Translations under genes and position numbers: made by a program | From: Stappia sp. | GTDB lineage: Bacteria > Pseudomonadota > Alphaproteobacteria > Rhizobiales > Stappiaceae | NCBI GenBank assembly: GCA_002722295.1 | Contig: PBLF01000005.1 | Coordinates: 165,122 to 229,121 of the forward strand | Length of the DNA stretch: 64,000 nt | Direction: 5' to 3' | Shown here: positions 37,851 to 46,986 of the stretch, one piece after another | Layout: every line of letters begins with the position of its first letter | Numbering within the stretch: the stretch's first letter is position 1 | Notes under the pieces: generated by a model | Told to the model about the DNA's origin: nothing | The model's database searches: none | The model's input: only the letters and a program-made list of their open reading frames with translations

Positions 37851-38959
37851 CAGCCGTCCTCCAGATGCAGGAGGATCGTGATCCCCATCAATACTCCAAA
37901 CACTCCTGGCGCCCACGCCGCAAGAAAGGGCGGTACGATTCCCGCGCCGCCCAGGTCCTTGCCAAGCTCCGAGAGAACGTAAAGCACGAACCCGGCAAGG
38001 ATTCCACCCAGAATCAGTCCGCCCAGTCCGCCCATCCTCGAAACCCTCAGGGAAACGCAGGCGGCGATCAGAACCATCGCGGCCAGAAGCACCGGCCTTG
38101 CGAGAAGTGTCTGGTATTGAAGCGAATACCGATAGGCCGGAAGTCCCGCCCTGCGGGAGAGTTCTATGACGCGGGGCAGGTCCCAGAACCCGATCGATTC
38201 AGGTGCCGCGATGCTTTCGCGCACCTCGGCTGGAGTCAGATAGGTGGAGACGGCCAGCGTGTCGCGGTGCTCCGGATCGCCCGTGGTCGTGTAGATGGTG
38301 GCGTCGTCGAGCTGCCAGGCGCGGTCGGCGAGTCGGGCCTCCGTGGCCTCTATGCGGCGCGTGAAGCTTCCCTGCCGGTCGAAGGTGAACAGCGTGACGC
38401 CGAAGAGGCGCTCGCCACCATCGAGAATCTGCTTGGCATGCAGGACCGATTCCCCATCGGCGCCATCCTGTCGCAGCCAGATCTCGCCCGTTGTCTGAAG
38501 AAGGAAGTTCTGTTCGCGTCCGAACAGGCCGGCGGCGACGCGATCCGACTGGTCTCGCAAGACCACCGCCAGCGGATTGTAGAGCGTGACGGCGAGAAGG
38601 CCGATCGTGATTCCCACGATCAGTGCCGGGGCGATGAACTGCCATACCGATACGCCGGCGGCGCGTGCCACGACAAGTTCCAGCTTGCGCGACAACCCCA
38701 GGAACCCGGCGATCGCACCGAAGAGCACGGCGAAGGGCAGCACCTGCTCCATGAGTTGAGGCACGCGCAGCAGCGAGATCAGGGCAACGCGGAAGAGGCC
38801 CGCACCTGCCTCGCCACTGGTTCGGCGCAGCAGTTCGAGCAGGTCGAACAGGAAAATGAGCGCGGTGGTGAGCAGGAACAAACCCAGGATAGCCCACACG
38901 AAGCGCATGGCGAAATAGACGGCGAGGGTCGTGCCGGTGCGGCTTGCGGTCCCGATCAT
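37850..38959 (-). CDS. lptG: LPS export ABC transporter permease LptG
   Basis: Inner-membrane subunit (369 aa) of the LptB2FG complex that extracts LPS and pushes it onto the Lpt bridge. The YjgP/YjgQ fold has three transmembrane segments at each end and a periplasmic beta-jellyroll between (about 130-270). The ATG at 38959 overlaps the lptF stop by 4 bases (ATGA). Its own stop overlaps lptD by 1 base. lptB and lptC are not in the window. Confidence 0.95.
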   Translation of the reverse strand: MIGTASRTGTTLAVYFAMRFVWAILGLFLLTTALIFLFDLLELLRRTSGEAGAGLFRVALISLLRVPQLMEQVLPFAVLFGAIAGFLGLSRKLELVVARAAGVSVWQFIAPALIVGITIGLLAVTLYNPLAVVLRDQSDRVAAGLFGREQNFLLQTTGEIWLRQDGADGESVLHAKQILDGGERLFGVTLFTFDRQGSFTRRIEATEARLADRAWQLDDATIYTTTGDPEHRDTLAVSTYLTPAEVRESIAAPESIGFWDLPRVIELSRRAGLPAYRYSLQYQTLLARPVLLAAMVLIAACVSLRVSRMGGLGGLILGGILAGFVLYVLSELGKDLGGAGIVPPFLAAWAPGVFGVLMGITILLHLEDG

Positions 38960-40146
38960 CCCGCGGCGCCTCCCTGGATGCGGCGTTGAAGCCGTGCGAC
39001 GAGGGTTTCGGCCCTCTCCACGACATACTCGCCCGCCTGCGCAAGCGCTCCGATCCAACGCGGCGGGCGGCCCCGCGCGATGGCCCAAGCGGCGAGGCCG
39101 CACGCCGCAAGCGGCAACAGGTAGAGGGCGGGCCAGGCGGCCGGTGCCTCCGGCACGATGGTCACGAGCCCGAAACCGGCGGCCCGTACCAGCATGGCGG
39201 TGAGGATTGCGGCAATGGTGGCCATGGAGCGGTTCTGGCGCGTTGTCTTGGGCTGGCCGATCATGGCGAAGACGATGAGACCGAAGGCGAGGGGATAGAG
39301 AGGCTGGCTCAGCCGGTCGTGGAACTCGGAGAGCAACTGGCCCCGGTTTGCCCTGGCGTAGGCATCATCGGGGGCGGGCGACAGAAGCGACAGGGTGGGG
39401 CGTTCGCTGGCCTTGTAGGTGACCGCGGTCTCGGAGGGAATCATGTTCGACAGGTCGAAGGCATAGGACTGGAACCGCACGATGGAGATGCTGCCCGTGC
39501 GTCGCGCACGCCGCTGGATGGTACCGTCCTGCATGATCAGGAGCGTCCGTCCAGCCGCCTCGACGATGCGCCCGCGTGCCGCTTCATAGGTGAAGATCGT
39601 GTCCGGGTCGCGCTCGTCGTGAAGCAGAAGTCCGTCGAGCTGGCCGTCGCCGGCCCGGTTGCGGATGTGGAACGTCAGCCCTTCCTCGATGCCGATGAAG
39701 CGACCGGGACGAACGATATTCGCCACGAGGTCCACGCGAACCTTGGTGATCTCGTCGCGCAGCGATGCAAGGCCCATGGGTGCCAGCGCCACCGAGAGGC
39801 AGGCGCACAGAAGACTGACGGCAAGCGAGAAGACGATCACCGGCCGAACCAGAACCGCGCGAGAGGCCCCGGACGCGTTGATGACGATGAGCTCGCTGTC
39901 GTTCGACAGCGTGTTGAGCACCAGAATCACCGCGATCAGCAGGGCAAAGGGCGCGATCGCCTGGGCGAGAAAGGGCATGGCGAGAAGCGTCATGCCGACG
40001 AACTGGACGATGGTCTGGCCCTTGGCGGTCACCAGGTCAAGCTGGCGCAGGGCCTGCGTTGCCCAGACGATGCCGGCAAGAGCGCCGAGCGTCATCAGGA
40101 ACGCGGCCATCAGTCGTCTGAGGACGTAGCGCTCGAAAGTGGTCAT
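38956..40146 (-). CDS. lptF: LPS export ABC transporter permease LptF
   Basis: Partner permease of LptG (396 aa) with the same YjgP/YjgQ architecture: six predicted transmembrane helices in two groups around a periplasmic jellyroll. First gene of the operon and divergent from pepA, as in many proteobacteria, so the 461 bases upstream should hold both promoters. The C-terminal 60 residues after the last helix are a basic cytoplasmic tail. Confidence 0.95.
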   Translation of the reverse strand: MTTFERYVLRRLMAAFLMTLGALAGIVWATQALRQLDLVTAKGQTIVQFVGMTLLAMPFLAQAIAPFALLIAVILVLNTLSNDSELIVINASGASRAVLVRPVIVFSLAVSLLCACLSVALAPMGLASLRDEITKVRVDLVANIVRPGRFIGIEEGLTFHIRNRAGDGQLDGLLLHDERDPDTIFTYEAARGRIVEAAGRTLLIMQDGTIQRRARRTGSISIVRFQSYAFDLSNMIPSETAVTYKASERPTLSLLSPAPDDAYARANRGQLLSEFHDRLSQPLYPLAFGLIVFAMIGQPKTTRQNRSMATIAAILTAMLVRAAGFGLVTIVPEAPAAWPALYLLPLAACGLAAWAIARGRPPRWIGALAQAGEYVVERAETLVARLQRRIQGGAAG

Positions 40147-40607
40147 CAGCCCCGTACCGGTTCCGGCCGCGTCGTTGGTCCATGTCGCATGAAACGACCG
40201 TGTCGTTCCCGCTTGCGGTTTTCTCGTGGCGCCCGTTCATTCGGTGCCGGTTGATGGCATCCGTTTCCGGCGTCCCCGCTGCCGGGGGCCGGGACCGGGA
40301 GGGGTCCCGCGTGCCGCACAGAAGGCGACCGACCGGAGCAGGGATCCGTTCCGCCCGATTAAGCGCGAGTTTAGGTAAATGTTTGGCCAAGAAAAAGGGT
40401 TAACGGTGAATTAGCGGTGAGCCGCTTGCCGCAGGCGCAAAGGAGCACCATTCTAGGAACACGAGCGGCCGTTTACCGGCGACCGCCGCGCGGGTTGGCG
40501 ACATCCAGCCTGCCGCGCGCGAGGCCGGAGCGGGCGAATCGCCATCCTTTTTCCGGGACGGGCACCAGACCTGCCCGTGTCCCACACTTCAGAACGAGGG
40601 GTCCGTC
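40147..40607. other. divergent intergenic region lptF / pepA
   Basis: 461 bases without a gene. The segment 40366-40420 is noticeably AT-richer and includes TTAA-N7-TTAG. I see no clear -35/-10 pair. Confidence 0.5.
40400..40414. promoter_or_regulatory. CtrA-box-like sequence upstream of pepA/lptF
   Basis: TTAA, seven bases, TTAG. Read on the minus strand it is CTAA-N7-TTAACC. The alphaproteobacterial cell-cycle regulator CtrA binds TTAA-N7-TTAA(C). One mismatch; short motifs like this occur by chance, though less often in GC-rich DNA. Confidence 0.3.
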
Positions 40608-42101
<1,494 letters not shown>

Positions 42102-42165
42102 GGCCCGCTTCCGCCTCCTTTCCCTGGCGGAGCACCGTTCGGGGGAAGGAGGCTGCCGACAAAAG

Positions 42166-42191
42166 AAAACCCGCCGGAAGGCGGGTTTTTT
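42166..42191 (+). terminator. rho-independent terminator of pepA
   Basis: AAAACCCGCC, loop GGAA, GGCGGGTTTTTT: ten-base stem and T6 run. It is also able to act on the minus strand for the small peptide gene that converges from the right. Confidence 0.9.
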
Positions 42192-42253
42192 CGTTCTCGC
42201 CCTGATGCTCTTCCCTGAAGAAAGCGGGGCGGACGGACGCGGGACGTCCCGTA

Positions 42254-42376
42254 TCAGCAGGCCTTGTAGGCGCCGGTGCATGCGCCCGCCGGCTCGACGA
42301 CGACGGTTCCCATGGCCGTGGTCACACCGGCAAGTCCAAGCACCAGTCCGAAGAACAAAGCAATCCGCAGCGCCAT
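42254..42376 (-). CDS. small secreted or membrane peptide (40 aa), unknown function
   Basis: The ATG at 42376, with GGGAGA about 9 bases upstream, opens a 40-codon frame: two charged residues, then a hydrophobic stretch (about 5-30), then a short tail ending CTGAYKAC. It could be a single-pass membrane peptide or an exported peptide with a cysteine pair. It lies inside a longer open frame but only this part has protein-like composition. Convergent with pepA. I do not recognise a family. Confidence 0.5.
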   Translation of the reverse strand: MALRIALFFGLVLGLAGVTTAMGTVVVEPAGACTGAYKAC

Positions 42377-42662
42377 CTCTAAAGCTCTCCCGTTGCCCCG
42401 TCTTCCGAAGGCGACTACCGTCACGCGGCATTCGCCGTGAAGGTGTCCCGAAATCCTGCGCGGGGCGCGTCTGGGTCGTATCGGGCAGAGCCTGCCCGGC
42501 CGAAGTTGGGAAACCGTTAATCGTGAATCCTTTCCAAAGCAAAGCCGGAACACGGACGCGCGACATTTCGGCAAACCCGTGTTGCATGCATGCCGCAGAC
42601 GAGATCCCGATGGGGAGCTATTTCTTGCGTAACCCTTTGACCAAGCGGGAAAACCGAACGCC

Positions 42663-43112
42663 ATGACCGAGGTGCTGTTCTATCACCTGACGCTGCACCC
42701 GCTGGAAGAGGTGTTGCCCGGATTGCTCGAGACCTGTCTCCAGCGCGACTGGCGCGTCGTGGTGCAGACCGGTTCGAGCGAGCGGTGCGCCGCGCTCGAT
42801 TCGCTGTTGTGGTCCTATCGCGACGACGCCTTTCTGCCGCACGGCACCTCGGCCGATGGCCGCGAGGCGATGCAGCCGGTGTATCTCACCGACGGCCAGG
42901 ACACGCCGAATGGCGCGACGGTCCGCTTCCTTGTCGACCGTGCGGTGCCTGGCGACCTTTCGCCGTTCACCCGAGGAGTGTTCCTGTTCGACGGCTCCGA
43001 TCCGGAGGCTGTCTCCGACGCTCGGGGACACTGGAAGCGCCTCAAGGGTGAGGGACACGAACTCACGTACTGGCAGCAAGCGGACACCGGGCGTTGGGAG
43101 CGCAAGGCATGA
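42663..43112 (+). CDS. holC: DNA polymerase III chi subunit
   Basis: Clamp-loader accessory protein (149 aa) that links DNA polymerase III to SSB. The family start (EVLFYHLT) and the central DDAFLPHGT and PVYLTDG segments match HolC. The pepA-holC neighbourhood is conserved across proteobacteria. Its stop overlaps the next gene's start by 4 bases. A 286-base stretch before it has no recognisable gene beyond the minus-strand peptide. Confidence 0.93.
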   Translation: MTEVLFYHLTLHPLEEVLPGLLETCLQRDWRVVVQTGSSERCAALDSLLWSYRDDAFLPHGTSADGREAMQPVYLTDGQDTPNGATVRFLVDRAVPGDLSPFTRGVFLFDGSDPEAVSDARGHWKRLKGEGHELTYWQQADTGRWERKA

Positions 43113-43882
43113 GTGATCGCAGGCGGGGAGTGCCCAGGGCGAACGGGCAGGGGATGAACGGGGAACGGACGCCCGGGCTGGCCGGTGGAGGTCCTGGAAC
43201 ACCCGGCTTCCTGGCCAGGCGTGATTTCGCCCGCGACCGGCTCGACTCGATCACGGGCGCCAAGGGGGGAGAGCGGGAGGACCGCTCCGCCTGGTTTCGT
43301 GCCGTCTATGAGAGTGCCGCGCGTGATGCGGCCGCCGTGCCATGGGCGGATCTTGCACCCAAGCAGGCGTTGAGCGACTGGCTCGCCGACAATCCGGGCG
43401 AGGGGCGCCGGGCCCTCGATGTGGCGTGCGGGCTTGGCGACAATGCGGAGGAACTGGCCGGCGCCGGGTACAGAACCACGGCCTTCGACCTTGCGCCGGA
43501 GGCCGTTGCATGGGCGCGCGAGCGGTTTCCCGAAAGTGCTGTCGACTATCGGGCGGCGGATCTCTTCAACCTGCCCGCCGAGTGGGACGGCCACTTCGAC
43601 CTCGTGCATGAGTGCTACACCCTGCAGGCGCTGGACGGCGCGCTGCGGGCGACCGCGTTTCCCGCCCTTGCAAGGCTCGTGGCACCGGGCGGTCGGCTTC
43701 TCGTGATCACGCGCACGCGACCGGAGGGGGCCGATGTCGACGGTCCCCCCTGGCCCCTGACACCGCAGGAACTTGCCCGCTTCGATGCGCTCGGCTTCAC
43801 CCGCGAGGAAGCGACGCCCTACGAGATCGTGAAAGGCGAACGCGTCATACCCCACGTGCGAGCCGTGTTTAGTCGCCGGTAA
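43109..43882 (+). CDS. class I SAM-dependent methyltransferase
   Basis: A 257-aa protein with a Rossmann methyltransferase domain. Motif I ALDVACGLGDNAEEL lies about residue 100, and an acidic ribose-binding residue follows in TAFDLAPEA. The central HECYTLQAL and post-motif VAPGGRLLVITR are typical. The N-terminal 45 residues are Gly/Pro/Arg-rich and disordered. The ATG at 43109 overlaps the holC stop (ATGA) and has GGGAG upstream, so it is translated with holC. The substrate is unknown; small-molecule thiol or metalloid methyltransferases are the closest in style. Confidence 0.88.
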   Translation: MSDRRRGVPRANGQGMNGERTPGLAGGGPGTPGFLARRDFARDRLDSITGAKGGEREDRSAWFRAVYESAARDAAAVPWADLAPKQALSDWLADNPGEGRRALDVACGLGDNAEELAGAGYRTTAFDLAPEAVAWARERFPESAVDYRAADLFNLPAEWDGHFDLVHECYTLQALDGALRATAFPALARLVAPGGRLLVITRTRPEGADVDGPPWPLTPQELARFDALGFTREEATPYEIVKGERVIPHVRAVFSRR

Positions 43883-44022
43883 CGCTACGGCCATCTTCTC
43901 TTTCAACCTTCGCAAGAAGGCTGCGACGCCCCGCGATTCGTGCTACGCAAAAATGGCAGGGGTAGTCGGAACTGCCGCAGGGGCGTGCTCAGGTGCGCGT
44001 CTGGGCCAAAGCGGAACTATGA

Positions 44023-45468
44023 GTGGCACGCGGATTGACAGGCATGGGGGCAGATACGTCCGGGGGGAACACGTTTGTGCGCCCCGGATCCGGCCCGCGC
44101 GTCACGCGCGGGCAGATTTGGTCCATCGTCGGTGGTACCGGACTGGTGCTTGCCGTCGCGCTCGCGCTGGTGCTGATCGTGACGAGCGTGGTCGTCTCGA
44201 TGCGCCAGACCGCCAACCGTATCGACGACGAACGGGCGATGGCCGCCGCTTCGGCCGCGATCGGCGCGCTCCAGCGCCGCCTCTCGCTCACTGTTCAGGA
44301 CAATGCGGTCTGGGATGAGGCCTATAACGCCGCGCTCGGCAGCGAGGCAGGCGTATGGATTCGCGACAACTGGGGCGCTCCCAGCGCAGCCTATCCTCTT
44401 TACGACGGGGTCGTGGTTCTCGCGACGGACCTTTCCCTGATCGCCAGCTACATCAAGGGGGCCGAATTCACCCCCTCCGGTGCGGCTGGCCGGATGATCG
44501 CGCAACAGGCGGCGCGGGCCCAGGCCAGCGACAGGCCGGTGGCGAGCCTCCTGCGGATCGGTGACATGGTCGTTGCATTCGCCGCCATGACGATGAAACC
44601 GTTCTCGGTCGAACCGACCAATGGAGAGATGCCGGTTCTGATCCTGATGAAGGCGATCGACGAGAATGTCCTCGAACTGATCAGTCGCGACTATCAGATC
44701 GTCTCGCTCGGTATCGATGGCACCAGAATGTCCGACATGCTCAATCTCGAGCTGAAGGATCCGAACGGGGAGCGGATCGGTTACCTTTTCTGGCCCAGCC
44801 GGAAGCCGGGAGACAAGGTGTTCGAGCAGAACCGCCCGCTTCTCCTTGTCGCGGGTGCGACACTGGTCGTGTTCCTGCTTCTGGTGCTTGCGGCGGGTGC
44901 CGTGGAAACCACGCGCCTGCGCCGGATCGCGGCCGCTGCCGAACTTGAGGCAAAGCGGGATCCGCTGAGCGGAGCGCTGAACCGTGGCGGGTTTCTTGAA
45001 ACCCTGGACACGCTCGCAAAAGAGGTTTCGCCGGAGAGCCCGCTCACGCTGCACATGCTGGATCTCGACGGCTTCAAGAAGGTCAACGATACCTATGGGC
45101 ACGCCGTCGGCGACCTGCTCATTTCCGCCGTCGCGGTACGTCTCGCCGGCTTTGCGGATCAGTTTACGGCAATCGGCCGGCTTGGCGGCGACGAGTTCGC
45201 CCTGGCGCAAGTGCAGGCCCAGCCGCCACAGATTCTGGCGCAGCAGGTGATCGACGCGCTGTCCATTCCCTTTATCGTCGGAGAGCGCGAGTTTCATGTC
45301 AGCGCCAGTATCGGCCATGCCACAAGCCTTGACGGTGGCGATCCGGCTGAGCTGATGCGACGGGCCGACGTGGCGATGTATGCCGCGAAGGCGGCCGGCA
45401 AGTGCCGTGCCTTGCAGTATGTGTCGGGCATGGAGGACCTGAGGCGGCCGGCGGACGTGCGAAGCTGA
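44023..45468 (+). CDS. diguanylate cyclase with CHASE4-like periplasmic sensor
   Basis: Makes cyclic di-GMP from two GTP (481 aa). Two transmembrane segments (about 34-60 and 268-292) flank a periplasmic CHASE4-type domain containing DNAVWDEAYN. The C-terminal GGDEF domain has an intact RLGGDEFA active site (388-392), so it should be active. The RxxD inhibitory site five residues before GGDEF is replaced by DQFT, so allosteric product inhibition is not expected. No EAL domain. The start is uncertain: GTG 44023 or ATG 44044. Confidence 0.92.
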   Translation: MARGLTGMGADTSGGNTFVRPGSGPRVTRGQIWSIVGGTGLVLAVALALVLIVTSVVVSMRQTANRIDDERAMAAASAAIGALQRRLSLTVQDNAVWDEAYNAALGSEAGVWIRDNWGAPSAAYPLYDGVVVLATDLSLIASYIKGAEFTPSGAAGRMIAQQAARAQASDRPVASLLRIGDMVVAFAAMTMKPFSVEPTNGEMPVLILMKAIDENVLELISRDYQIVSLGIDGTRMSDMLNLELKDPNGERIGYLFWPSRKPGDKVFEQNRPLLLVAGATLVVFLLLVLAAGAVETTRLRRIAAAAELEAKRDPLSGALNRGGFLETLDTLAKEVSPESPLTLHMLDLDGFKKVNDTYGHAVGDLLISAVAVRLAGFADQFTAIGRLGGDEFALAQVQAQPPQILAQQVIDALSIPFIVGEREFHVSASIGHATSLDGGDPAELMRRADVAMYAAKAAGKCRALQYVSGMEDLRRPADVRS

Positions 45469-45527
45469 CGCGCCACGCTCGATCGCCTGTTAATCTCCTC
45501 GTCATGGAAGCAGGGCAGCTTGCCCCC

Positions 45528-45548
45528 TCGCGGTCTCGGAGACCGCGA
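45528..45548. promoter_or_regulatory. perfect 21-base palindrome upstream of the VIT1 gene
   Basis: TCGCGGTCTC-G-GAGACCGCGA: ten-base arms around one base, ending 21 bases before the VIT1 start and just upstream of its GAGGAG. It could be an operator for a dimeric repressor or an mRNA hairpin next to the ribosome-binding site. It does not match Fur, Irr or RirA boxes that I know. Confidence 0.55.
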
Positions 45549-45568
45549 CCGTAGAGGAGTGACAGAAC

Positions 45569-46273
45569 ATGGCCGCGCGCGCGGTATCCCATCCCGAGTT
45601 TCACAGCGTCGAACGGATCGGTTGGCTTCGCGCCGCCGTTCTGGGCGCCAATGACGGGCTTCTCTCCACCGCCAGCCTCGTTGCCGGCGTCGCCGCGGCC
45701 CAGGCCACGACCTCCGACGTCCTGATCGCGGGTTTCGCCGGCCTTCTGGCCGGAGCCATGTCGATGGCCACGGGGGAGTTCGTTTCCGTCTCCTCGCAGG
45801 CCGATACGGAAAAGGCGGACCTTGCGCTGGAGCGGCGCGAGCTGGAAGAGGATCCCGAAGGCGAACTGGAGGAGCTCACCGGCTTCTACGAGGCACGCGG
45901 TGTGTCGCGGCAGACGGCCGAGGCCGTGGCGCGCGAACTGACAGCGGCTGATGCGCTCGGCGCTCATGCCCGCGAGGAACTGGGCATCACGGACATTACC
46001 ACCGCGCGGCCGCTGCAGGCGGCGCTGACGTCCGCGGTCACCTTCGCGGTGGGAGCGGCCTCGCCACTGATTGTCGTCCTCGCAAGCCCGACCGCCATGC
46101 TGCTGCCCGCGATCGTCGTCTCGACGCTGTTTTTTCTCGCGATCCTGGGAGCCCTTGGTGCCCGGGCGGGTGGTGCCAACGCGGCAAGGGGGGCTTTGCG
46201 GGTCACGGTGTGGGGCGCACTGGCGCTTGCCGTCACCTCCGCCGCCGGCGCGCTTTTCGGGGCGGCTGTCTAG
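45569..46273 (+). CDS. VIT1/CCC1 family transporter
   Basis: A 234-aa membrane protein of the vacuolar iron transporter family, which exports or sequesters Fe2+ or Mn2+. The N-terminal RAAVLGANDGLLSTASLVAGVAAA signature region (about residues 21-44) and the MSMATGEFVSVSSQADTE-type segment are diagnostic. A charged cytoplasmic metal-binding domain (about 80-150) is rich in Glu, then come three membrane helices. GAGGAG precedes the ATG. Its TAG stop interlocks with the stop of the convergent HAD gene. Confidence 0.93.
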   Translation: MAARAVSHPEFHSVERIGWLRAAVLGANDGLLSTASLVAGVAAAQATTSDVLIAGFAGLLAGAMSMATGEFVSVSSQADTEKADLALERRELEEDPEGELEELTGFYEARGVSRQTAEAVARELTAADALGAHAREELGITDITTARPLQAALTSAVTFAVGAASPLIVVLASPTAMLLPAIVVSTLFFLAILGALGARAGGANAARGALRVTVWGALALAVTSAAGALFGAAV

Positions 46274-46986
46274 GATGTGGCCCCATCGCGAAGACGGGCA
46301 AGGAGAGCGGGCAGGCCTGAGAGATCCGGGAGCCGGTGGAACCTCTCGTGCCCGTCCGGCTCCTCCGCCCGTTCCAGTTCCCAGGTGATCTCGTAGGGGA
46401 CATGCACGGCGTGGCTCCCCGCCTGAAGCGCGGGAAGAATGTCGGATTTCAGGGAGTTGCCGACCATCGCCGCGCGCGCCGCGCCATCGCCATGGCGCGC
46501 GAACAGCGTTTCGTAGGTTCCGGTCGTCTTCTCGTGAACGATCTCGATGGCGTCGAAGCGCTCCGCCAGGCCCGATTCCGCGATCTTGCGCTCCTGGTCG
46601 AAGAAGTCGCCCTTGGTGATGAGCACCAGCCGGAAGTCACCCGACAGCGCCTCTAGCGTCTCGTTCACGTGGGGCAGCGCATCCACCGGATGGGACAGCA
46701 TCTCGCGCCCGGCCTCGAGGATGGCGCCCAGAACGCTGGACGGGGCGCGACCGTCGCTCACCTCGACCGCCGTTTCGATCATCGAGAGAATGAAGCCCTT
46801 GATGCCGTAGCCATAGAGCGCGAGGTTGCGCCGCTCCGCGTCGAGCAGGCGTTCCACCAGATTGTCCTTCTCGCACCAGTCGGCGAGCAGTTCGGCGAAG
46901 CGCGCCTCGGTCAGGCGGAAGAAGTGCTCATTGTGCCAGAGCGTGTCGTCGGCGTCGAAGCCGATGGTGGTGAGGCCGGTGCTCAC
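46270..46986 (-). CDS. HAD family hydrolase
   Basis: Haloacid-dehalogenase-type phosphatase (238 aa). The nucleophile D11 and acid/base D13 sit in FDADDTLW. The motif II threonine is in VLITKGD, and the motif IV MVGNSLKSD binds Mg2+. The start is GTG at 46986 with GGAGGG upstream, overlapping the ABC-F stop as GTGA. The substrate is unknown. Coupled to the ABC-F gene, though no functional link is known to me. Confidence 0.9.
   Translation of the reverse strand: MSTGLTTIGFDADDTLWHNEHFFRLTEARFAELLADWCEKDNLVERLLDAERRNLALYGYGIKGFILSMIETAVEVSDGRAPSSVLGAILEAGREMLSHPVDALPHVNETLEALSGDFRLVLITKGDFFDQERKIAESGLAERFDAIEIVHEKTTGTYETLFARHGDGAARAAMVGNSLKSDILPALQAGSHAVHVPYEITWELERAEEPDGHERFHRLPDLSGLPALLARLRDGATS

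Noticed and set aside
35238..37982. A 914-codon plus-strand frame opposite lptD
   Set aside because: Antisense shadow of lptD, with no recognisable domain.
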